Source: an uncultured Atopostipes sp. (GTDB lineage Bacteria; Bacillota; Bacilli; Lactobacillales; Carnobacteriaceae_A). Taken from it: 9,485 nucleotides of DNA. A model generated the notes under the pieces. That model saw only the letters and a program-made list of their open reading frames with translations. It was not told where the DNA came from and did not search any database. Shown in pieces: positions 1-4,832 of the stretch; the stretch's first letter is position 1, and the number at the start of each line of letters is the position of its first letter. A program made the position numbers and the translations under genes. The stretch spans positions 1-9,485 of the forward strand of contig CAMYQS010000035.1 of NCBI GenBank assembly GCA_947296835.1. The letters are read 5' to 3'.

Positions 1-407
1 TAGCCACCTTGCTCAACGAGGTGATCAATCTGATCTGGCCGAATACGCTCAAAAAATTCTTTCATCAAACCGTTTAGCCCAGCTGCCCCAAAGAGAACCG
101 TTAATCCAAACCAAAGGCCGGTACGCCATTTCTTCCTAAGTATTAATGCGGCCGTTATAATGATTGTTGTAACCGATTGACCCAATATATCGGCTATACG
201 CGTAATGGCTGTTGCCACTTCCGTCCGCATTGGTGTGCGCAGATCATAGAAAAATGCGCCCAACCGATAATCTATTTCCGTGATACCTGTCCAATCAGTG
301 AGACCTCTTAATGCAAAAAACAAAAAAGGTATGACACCTATAAGTGCGATAATTAAAAATGTTTTACGCAATTTTGTTTCATTTATACTATCTGAATACT
401 GATACAT
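1..407 (-). CDS. PAP2-family membrane phosphatase, N-terminal part (3' end outside window)
   Basis: The reading frame is open from ATG at 407 to the left edge, giving the first 135 residues of a longer protein. A hydrophobic segment lies at about residues 17-35, and two more at about 79-90 and 97-113. Residues 116-124 read KEFFERIRP, which fits the KX6RP first motif of the PAP2 acid-phosphatase superfamily (PgpB, BcrC and undecaprenyl-pyrophosphate or lipid phosphatases). The following DQIDHLVEQGG is what usually precedes the PSGH second motif, which would lie just beyond the edge. PAP2 enzymes of this topology dephosphorylate lipid phosphates at the outer face of the membrane; the exact substrate cannot be told. 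An AAGGCGG ribosome binding site lies 5-6 bases before the ATG. The gene has its own promoter and is not in the operon of the ABC genes, which end at a terminator upstream of it. Confidence 0.85.
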   Translation of the reverse strand, partial: MYQYSDSINETKLRKTFLIIALIGVIPFLFFALRGLTDWTGITEIDYRLGAFFYDLRTPMRTEVATAITRIADILGQSVTTIIITAALILRKKWRTGLWFGLTVLFGAAGLNGLMKEFFERIRPDQIDHLVEQGG

Positions 408-436
408 TCTATCCCGCCTTTCGCTATCCTGTTTTT

Positions 437-465
437 ATTATACAGTAGGTAGGCGTAAGTCGCTA
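437..465 (-). promoter_or_regulatory. Probable promoter of the PAP2 gene
   Basis: On the minus strand a perfect TATAAT lies at 442-437, preceded directly by CTG. The hexamer 17 bases upstream (TAGCGA, 465-460) is a poor -35. Transcription would start near 430, giving a 5' leader of about 23 bases with the ribosome binding site. The -10 is strong and the -35 weak, so the call is moderate. I see nothing else in the 443-555 gap. Confidence 0.45.
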
Positions 466-554
466 AGCAAAACCATACATTTTTAAATAAGCGATTGTTT
501 TCTGAATAATGATTACTTTTATATACTGAGGAATTTAAGTCATTAGTTCATCAA

Positions 555-590
555 GATAAAAAATGAAGGATTCAAAACGAACCCTTCATT
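555..590 (-). terminator. Intrinsic terminator of the ABC transporter operon
   Basis: On the minus strand, 12-bp arms at 590-579 and 573-562 (AATGAAGGGTTC / GAATCCTTCATT, one G-U pair) close a 5-base loop and run into a TTTTTATC tail. It lies 10 bases after the stop codon of the ATPase gene. Confidence 0.9.
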
Positions 591-599
591 CTTAGTCAA

Positions 600-1328
600 T
601 TATTCAGTTGTTGTACCATCTAATTCATCTTCATCTGGCTGTTCTTTATTGGATTTATCTTCATCCAAACGTAACTCGCCATCTTCCATATAGTAAACCT
701 TGTCACAGTAACCAATCAAACGCTCATCATGGGTGACCATAATCGTCGCCTTTTCCTTATCTTTCGTTTCACGCGCTAGGATCTCCACTACCTCGACTGC
801 CCGTTCAGTATCTAAACTGGCCGTTGGCTCATCCGCTAAGATGACGGATGGATCATGGAACAGCGCTCTAGCAATTGCGGCACGTTGTCGTTCACCACCA
901 GATAAATCTTTTGGATATTTATCACGTAATTCTGTGATGTTCAAAGCTTCAAACAACTTATTTGCTTTCTCTTCATCATAAGCATCGCTTTTTACTTTAT
1001 TCACTAAACGCATTTGGTCTTCAACCGTTAAAAATGGCACCAAGTTTGAGGCTTGTAAGATAAAGCCAATTTCTTCAAAACGAAGTTGCGTTCGGTCTTT
1101 ATCTGAAACTTCACTAAATTTGTTCCCATTAATCAATACTTTTCCTTCAGATGGTTGTTGTAACCCACCTAATATAGTCAGTAATGTACTTTTTCCAGAA
1201 CCACTCGGACCAATCACGGCCACAAATTCCCCGGCTTCTACGGAAAAGTTCGTTTCATTTAACGCTGTAATTTCACGGCTTCCATCTTTAAATGTCTTCG
1301 AAACATCTATTGCTTCAATTAATTTCAT
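600..1328 (-). CDS. ABC transporter ATP-binding protein, HrtA/MacB-like
   Basis: This 242-aa protein is the ATP-hydrolysing subunit of an exporter-type ABC system with the FtsX-like permease encoded just upstream. The motifs are complete: Walker A GPSGSGKS at 40-47, Q-loop glutamine at 92, signature LSGGERQR at 142-149, Walker B VILADEP at 162-168 and H-loop His200. Up to about residue 222 the length fits the LolD/MacB/HrtA group. The last 20 residues form an acidic, hydrophilic tail (DEDKSNKEQPDEDELDG) not needed for ATP binding. The ATG at 1328 has an AGGAGGT site that overlaps the permease stop codon; the genes are 12 bases apart, so they are co-transcribed and probably translationally coupled. 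Similar pairs in lactic acid bacteria include the haem exporter HrtAB, but the substrate cannot be read from this sequence. Confidence 0.92.
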   Translation of the reverse strand: MKLIEAIDVSKTFKDGSREITALNETNFSVEAGEFVAVIGPSGSGKSTLLTILGGLQQPSEGKVLINGNKFSEVSDKDRTQLRFEEIGFILQASNLVPFLTVEDQMRLVNKVKSDAYDEEKANKLFEALNITELRDKYPKDLSGGERQRAAIARALFHDPSVILADEPTASLDTERAVEVVEILARETKDKEKATIMVTHDERLIGYCDKVYYMEDGELRLDEDKSNKEQPDEDELDGTTTE

Positions 1329-1340
1329 TCAAGTGACCTC

Positions 1341-2426
1341 CTAGTCAATCGCTTCAAGCGGATCTATTTTAACAATTGTACGAACTGAGAAAAATGCTCC
1401 GATAACTGCGAATAGAATCAATAGTACTGTAATACCGATCAAGAAATACGAGTTTGATTGGTATGGAACTGTTGCTGGTAAGAAATACGCTGTAAGAACT
1501 GTTAAGGCAAGTCCAGTTAGTGTTCCCATCAGTGATAGCAAGAATGTCTGCATCACAACAGAGCTAGAGATATATCCAGTCGAAATCCCTTGTGCCTTCA
1601 TGACACCAAACATACTCGATTTCTGTACCGTCAGGACATACATGAAAATTCCAATGACGACTGCTGCAATCACAATTAGAAAACCAATCATTAACCCAAA
1701 TGTCAGGAGTTGTGCCATATATCCAGGTAATTCTTCAATGTACTCACTAATTGTGTAAACCACTAGATCATCATTTTCTACATCTATACCACTCACCGAG
1801 TCATTTCGAAGAACAAGTGCACTGATACGTCCTTCGTTAGATTCGTCGATTGCCTCAAAACGAACATCTTGATACGTTGCGATGGTTGTGTATAGAACCG
1901 GCGCGACATTGAATTTCGCGTCTTCAGTAAAACCAACGACCTCAACTTCAATATCAGAACCTGCTAATGTTAACTTATCGCCTAGTTCAATACCTTCTTC
2001 TTCTTGCAAGCTGATGTCAGCGATGACTTCATAATTATCAGTAAACGCCTCACCTTCAATCACTTCCGGCATAATAAACTCATCCGGATCAATCCCAAAA
2101 AACGTGACGTTAATCTTCGCTTCCTCACTCGTCTCACCTTCACGACGAATAACGTTAGGCGCTTGACCTAAAACAGCAACCTCATCCGCATCTACTTGAT
2201 CTCTTTCACCAAGTGGCATCATCGACATCCCAATGTTGGCATTCGACTCATCCGTTAAAACGATGGCGTCAGCCTCCCATTTGTCAACACTTGTTCGATT
2301 GTCCTGCGCCAAACCATAAGCCAGTCCCGTTAAAAAATAAACCAAGTAGCTGACCAAAACAATGACCCCTATAATTAACGCAAAACGCGTTTTTGAATAT
2401 TTTATTTCATTCCAAGCTAAAAACAT
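1341..2426 (-). CDS. FtsX-family ABC transporter permease, HrtB/DevC-like
   Basis: From the chosen start this is a 361-aa membrane protein with the four-helix FtsX/MacB topology. One helix lies near the N-terminus (about residues 15-40, ending FLTGLAYGLAQ), followed by an acidic extracytoplasmic domain of about 190 residues, then three C-terminal helices and the usual family ending IDPLEAID. It would form a dimer driven by the ATPase encoded next. An ATG in the same frame at 2441 would add five residues (MGCAS), but nothing upstream of it resembles a ribosome binding site. The ATG at 2426 is preceded by GGGGTG at a good distance and yields the family-typical beginning MFLAWNEIKYSK. The gene is first in the operon, directly behind a TATAAT promoter. 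No third component (membrane-fusion protein) is present. A haem-export role by analogy to HrtB is only a possibility. Confidence 0.9.
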   Translation of the reverse strand: MFLAWNEIKYSKTRFALIIGVIVLVSYLVYFLTGLAYGLAQDNRTSVDKWEADAIVLTDESNANIGMSMMPLGERDQVDADEVAVLGQAPNVIRREGETSEEAKINVTFFGIDPDEFIMPEVIEGEAFTDNYEVIADISLQEEEGIELGDKLTLAGSDIEVEVVGFTEDAKFNVAPVLYTTIATYQDVRFEAIDESNEGRISALVLRNDSVSGIDVENDDLVVYTISEYIEELPGYMAQLLTFGLMIGFLIVIAAVVIGIFMYVLTVQKSSMFGVMKAQGISTGYISSSVVMQTFLLSLMGTLTGLALTVLTAYFLPATVPYQSNSYFLIGITVLLILFAVIGAFFSVRTIVKIDPLEAID

Positions 2427-2457
2427 GGATGCACACCCCATTAAATATATTTTTTCA

Positions 2458-2487
2458 ATTATACAGGAAGTGCAACAAGTCTTTGAA
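2458..2487 (-). promoter_or_regulatory. Promoter of the ABC permease-ATPase operon
   Basis: On the minus strand TATAAT at 2463-2458 is preceded, after 18 bases, by TTCAAA at 2487-2482 (4 of 6 matches to TTGACA). The start point would be near 2451, about 25 bases before the ATG at 2426. No obvious operator palindrome overlaps it. Confidence 0.55.
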
Positions 2488-2530
2488 TCTTATGGTTTAG
2501 AAAACACAAAATTATTATTTTATTTATAAA

Positions 2531-2599
2531 ATAACTTCGTTATTACTAAACTCAGTATTGTTTTCCGTTATGCTGTTTAACAACTTCGGTTATACTAAA
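2531..2599. repeat. Short imperfect direct repeats (ACTTCGTTAT type) in divergent intergenic region
   Basis: A 20-base unit at 2531-2550 (ATAACTTCGTTATTACTAAA) recurs at 2580-2599 (ACAACTTCGGTTATACTAAA) with 16 of 20 identities. A more degenerate copy, TTCCGTTATGCT, lies between them at 2563-2574. Just before the first copy, TTATTTTA/TAAAATAA forms an AT-only hairpin. The repeats sit between the ABC promoter and the 42-codon ORF. They could be binding sites, but their function is unknown. Confidence 0.4.
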
Positions 2600-2612
2600 A
2601 AGGAGTGAACCT

Positions 2613-2741
2613 ATGCAAATTATGAAAAAGACATTTAACGAGACACTTATCGCCGTCGCGCCAGTCATTGCCCTCGTGTTATCACTCAATATATTCCTTG
2701 TTGACGCCTCTAAGGATATTCGATCGTTTTTTTTGAAATAA
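2613..2741 (+). pseudogene. 42-codon ORF, probable N-terminal remnant of a DUF1538 membrane-protein gene
   Basis: The ORF starts at ATG 2613 with a strong AAAGGAGTG site and stops at TAA 2739-2741. The 42 residues contain ETLIAVAPVIALVLSLNIF, a single hydrophobic helix led by a basic, hydrophilic start. From memory this closely resembles the opening of DUF1538 integral membrane proteins (a KETL..VLPI..VLLL pattern followed by a loop and a second helix). Those proteins are several hundred residues long, and here the frame ends after SKDIRSFFLK, at a run of eight T. I found no continuation of the family in the other two frames downstream, so a deletion rather than a simple frameshift is likely. 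It could instead be a genuine small membrane peptide, because its start signals are intact. TATACT at 2591-2596 is too close to the ribosome binding site to be a convincing -10. Confidence 0.45.
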
Positions 2742-2744
2742 ACG

Positions 2745-2768
2745 TGTTCAAATCAGTGATTGTGAACA
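2745..2768. repeat. 24-bp interrupted palindrome upstream of the guaC promoter
   Basis: TGTTCA at 2745-2750 and TGAACA at 2763-2768 are perfect inverted arms, and the centre (ATC-AGT-GAT) is itself nearly palindromic. It lies 35 bases before the guaC -35 and just after the 42-codon ORF. There is no U-tail, so it is not an intrinsic terminator. It may be a regulator site or chance. Confidence 0.35.
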
Positions 2769-2803
2769 TTGTAAGAAAAACTATGAATTATTCAAGTATT
2801 CCT

Positions 2804-2832
2804 TTGACATTCGTCAACCCAACTTGTATAGT
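2804..2832 (+). promoter_or_regulatory. Promoter of guaC
   Basis: A perfect TTGACA at 2804-2809 is followed, after exactly 17 bases, by TATAGT at 2827-2832. The predicted start is G2839, so the transcript would begin GGGAAUUAAU. This is the best vegetative promoter in the window. It gives a 115-base leader before the guaC ATG. Confidence 0.85.
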
Positions 2833-2855
2833 ATCAAAGGGAATTAATTTTAACC

Positions 2856-2903
2856 TCCGGAATAGGCATGCGTAAGATGTTGAGCCTTTTCGGATATTTT
2901 TTT
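2856..2903 (+). terminator. Intrinsic terminator hairpin inside the guaC leader (candidate attenuator)
   Basis: TCCGGAATAGGC at 2856-2867 pairs with GCCTTTTCGGA at 2884-2894 (11 pairs, one G-U, single bulged T2863). The arms enclose a 16-base loop and are followed by TATTTTTTT ending at 2903. The hairpin lies 17 bases after the predicted start and 50 bases before the guaC ATG, so guaC mRNA can form only by read-through. That arrangement implies conditional termination. I could not match it to the purine, PRPP, ppGpp, preQ1 or T-box classes. The GGG of the transcript start and CCUCC at 2854-2858 are possible interacting elements. Confidence 0.65.
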
Positions 2904-2953
2904 GTGTCATTTAATTAAAACCCCTAATATTTTTTGAGGAGCGTTTACTTTCT

Positions 2954-3997
2954 ATGAAAGTTTTCGATTATGAAGATATTCAGTTAATCCCAGCTAAAGG
3001 TATTTTAACGAGCCGTACTCAAGCAGATACATCTGTTGAATTTGGTGGCCGTCAGTTTAAATTACCGGTTGTCCCTGCAAATATGCAGACAATTATCGAT
3101 GAGAAGTTATCCGTATGGTTAGCAGAAAATGGTTATTTCTACGTAATGCACCGTTTTGAGGAAGAAACTCGTAAAGATTTCATCAAAATGATGCGTGAAA
3201 AAGATCTATTTTCTTCAATCAGTTTAGGAATTAAAGCAGCCGAATATGACTTTGTAGAAGAGTTAGTTGCTGAAGATTTAGTTCCAGACTACATTACAAT
3301 TGACGTCGCACATGGGCACTCAGACACAGTAATCAAAATGATTAAGCATGTTAAAAAACATATGCCAGAATCATTCTTGATCGTAGGAAACGTTGCAACT
3401 CCAGAAGGCGTTCGCGATTTAGAAAACGTAGGGGCTGACGCAACGAAAGTTGGAGTTGGACCTGGTAAAGTATGTATAACTAAACTAAAAACTGGTTTCG
3501 GTACAGGTGGATGGCAGTTATCTGCACTTTCACGTTGTGCGAAAGTAGCAAGCAAACCATTAATTGCTGACGGTGGAATCCGTACGCATGGCGATATTGC
3601 TAAATCAGTACGCTTTGGTGCTTCAATGGTTATGATTGGTTCATTATTTGCTGGTCACGAAGAATCACCTGGTGATACAGTTGAAGTAAATGGTCAAAAA
3701 TTCAAGAAATATTTTGGTAGTGCATCTGCTCAACAAAAAGGTGAAAACCGTAACGTTGAAGGTAAATCGATGCTAGTTCCTTTCAAAGGTGCGATTCAAG
3801 ATACACTAACTGAAATGGAGCAAGACTTACAATCAGCAATCTCATACGCTGGTGGCCGTGATTTAAACGCTATCCGTAAAGTAGATTATGTTGTTGTTAA
3901 AAACTCAATTATGAACGGTGAAAGTTATAACGCACAAGGTATCGGTGGATTTGATATTCCTGATAGCTTTGCATCATCTAACTTCCAAACACCTTAA
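2954..3997 (+). CDS. guaC: GMP reductase
   Basis: GuaC catalyses NADPH-dependent deamination of GMP to IMP with release of ammonia, returning guanine nucleotides to the IMP branch point for AMP synthesis; it is cytoplasmic. The 347-aa protein starts MKVFDYEDIQLIP, a hallmark of the Gram-positive GuaC branch of the IMPDH/GMPR TIM-barrel family. The phosphate and catalytic loop GVGPGKVCITK spans 167-177 with catalytic Cys174, and ADGGIRTHGDIAK (205-217) is the second phosphate-binding segment. There are no CBS domains, unlike IMP dehydrogenase. About 20 residues after VVKNSIMNG (NAQGIGGFDIPDSFA...) extend beyond where I expect the family to end. The GAGGAG site at 2936-2941 is 12 bases from the ATG, a long spacing, but no better start exists. 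The gene is monocistronic: strong promoter, leader hairpin and terminator directly after. The convergent neighbour is a guanylate-kinase-like gene that also acts on GMP. Confidence 0.95.
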   Translation: MKVFDYEDIQLIPAKGILTSRTQADTSVEFGGRQFKLPVVPANMQTIIDEKLSVWLAENGYFYVMHRFEEETRKDFIKMMREKDLFSSISLGIKAAEYDFVEELVAEDLVPDYITIDVAHGHSDTVIKMIKHVKKHMPESFLIVGNVATPEGVRDLENVGADATKVGVGPGKVCITKLKTGFGTGGWQLSALSRCAKVASKPLIADGGIRTHGDIAKSVRFGASMVMIGSLFAGHEESPGDTVEVNGQKFKKYFGSASAQQKGENRNVEGKSMLVPFKGAIQDTLTEMEQDLQSAISYAGGRDLNAIRKVDYVVVKNSIMNGESYNAQGIGGFDIPDSFASSNFQTP

Positions 3998-4010
3998 TTA
4001 AATTAAAATT

Positions 4011-4049
4011 AAAAGCAGCTCTCCTATTTATTTAGGAGGCTGCTTTTTT
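4011..4049 (+). terminator. Intrinsic terminator of guaC
   Basis: AAAAGCAGC-T-CTCCTA (4011-4026) pairs with TAGGAGGCTGCTTTT (4033-4047) around a TTTATT loop, with one bulged T, followed by a T run to 4049. It lies 13 bases after the guaC stop. Confidence 0.92.
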
Positions 4050-4084
4050 ATTTTATTCGATTTTAATCTATTTAATACGGTCAT

Positions 4085-4160
4085 ATATTTTAAATTCAAC
4101 TGATTTTAACATTTAGCACTCTCAGATATTTTAAATTCGACTGATTTTAACATTTAGCGC
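4085..4160. repeat. Tandem 35-bp repeat, 41-bp period, between guaC and the convergent operon
   Basis: Copy 1 at 4085-4119 and copy 2 at 4126-4160 (core ACTGATTTTAACATTTAGC) differ at two positions, both A/G, and are separated by six bases. A degenerate third copy may lie just upstream (ATTCGATTTTAATCTATTTAA, about 4056-4076). The repeats lie between two converging terminators in AT-rich sequence. There is no reading frame through them. Function is unknown. Confidence 0.8.
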
Positions 4161-4194
4161 ACAATAGACTGAGTTCTAGAATATTTGATAACGT

Positions 4195-4250
4195 AAAAAA
4201 AACGCCTTTCATTTGATTTCAAGAATCAGACAATTAGCGCTTTTTATTCG
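4195..4250 (-). terminator. Terminator of the dsdA/guanylate-kinase-like operon
   Basis: On the minus strand, after the stop at 4264, AAAAAGCGC...GGCGTTTTTTTT forms a long imperfect stem. Its inner helix is TGATT/AATCA around CTTGA, and eight T follow on the minus strand (4202-4195). The outer part has mismatches and G-U pairs. The plus strand also has a five-T tail, so it may work in both directions. Confidence 0.65.
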
Positions 4251-4263
4251 TTAGTTGTATTCA

Positions 4264-4803
4264 TTAGTTGTTTTCAATATACGTTAATATTTTTTTAGCC
4301 GCTTTTTCAATATTATCATTAATAATAATCATATCTGCAAAATCAGGTGGTGTTAATTCATCTGTTGCACGACAAAATCGAATACGTTCTTGAATGGCTT
4401 CTACTGAGTCACCACGTTTTTCCATCCGACGAATCATTTCTTCTTCAGTAATCGAAACAAATATAATGTACACTTCATCGGGGAATGTTGCAAGGACAGC
4501 TTTTGCTCCACTTTGATCTAGAGATACGTGAACAACAGCATGTTGTTTTAGCTGATTACTTACCTCTTCTTTTGTCAGCCCATACCGATTGCCATTATAA
4601 ATTGTTTGTTCAACAAAATCACCGCTATCTAGTTGAGAAAATTCTCTAAAATAGTAATCGACACCATCCACTTCGCCCTCACGAGGATCACGAGTTGTGG
4701 TTGTTGTTAAGCGTTGGACACCGTTTTGGCTCAGCACTTCTCCAATCGATGTTTTCCCACTACCACTAGGACCAACCATCACGATAATTCGTTTATTCGA
4801 CAT
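4264..4803 (-). CDS. Guanylate kinase-like protein (Gmk paralogue)
   Basis: Guanylate kinase phosphorylates GMP to GDP with ATP. The 179 residues carry a P-loop GPSGSGKT at 11-18. They also carry the GMP-binding signature TTTTTTRDPREGEVDGVDYYF, with Arg38, Arg41, Glu44 and Tyr50 at family positions, then DFVEQ with Glu65, GNRYG with Tyr74, Asp96 and a lid segment RRMEKRGD (125-132). INDN near 161-164 corresponds to the family's C-terminal VND/IND element. It is about 25 residues shorter than the usual essential Gmk, and the residue after NRYG is Leu where Thr or Ser is usual, so this is probably a second paralogue rather than the housekeeping enzyme. It follows dsdA by 29 bases with an AAAGGTGG site, so the two are co-transcribed. 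It converges on guaC, another GMP-consuming gene. Activity on GMP is likely but unproven. Confidence 0.85.
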   Translation of the reverse strand: MSNKRIIVMVGPSGSGKTSIGEVLSQNGVQRLTTTTTRDPREGEVDGVDYYFREFSQLDSGDFVEQTIYNGNRYGLTKEEVSNQLKQHAVVHVSLDQSGAKAVLATFPDEVYIIFVSITEEEMIRRMEKRGDSVEAIQERIRFCRATDELTPPDFADMIIINDNIEKAAKKILTYIENN

Positions 4804-4832
4804 CAGATAAATTCCACCTTTCTATTAAAATT

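Noticed and set aside
733..981. 82-codon plus-strand ORF opposite the ABC ATPase gene
   Set aside because: Antisense shadow of a gene with complete ABC motifs; low-complexity Ser-rich product and no ribosome binding site. The same applies to 1120-1344.
2427..2441. ABC permease start at ATG 2441
   Set aside because: No ribosome binding site upstream. ATG 2426 has GGGGTG upstream and the family-typical N-terminus.
2745..2768. PurBox pair
   Set aside because: The GAACA cores have TGAAC instead of CGAAC and the two sites point in the opposite relative orientation to the paired PurBox arrangement I know.
2833..2953. Purine riboswitch or PurR box in the guaC leader
   Set aside because: The three-way-junction core sequences of the purine aptamer are not present and the leader is too short. 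The CCGGAA...TTCGG arms belong to the terminator stem and lack the CGAAC core and spacing of PurBoxes.
3289..3555. 88-codon minus-strand ORF inside guaC
   Set aside because: Mirror frame of the strongly conserved GuaC catalytic region; Pro/Ser/Thr-rich composition typical of an antisense frame.
4085..4160. CRISPR array
   Set aside because: Only two clear copies separated by 6 bases; there is no spacer of suitable length and no cas genes.
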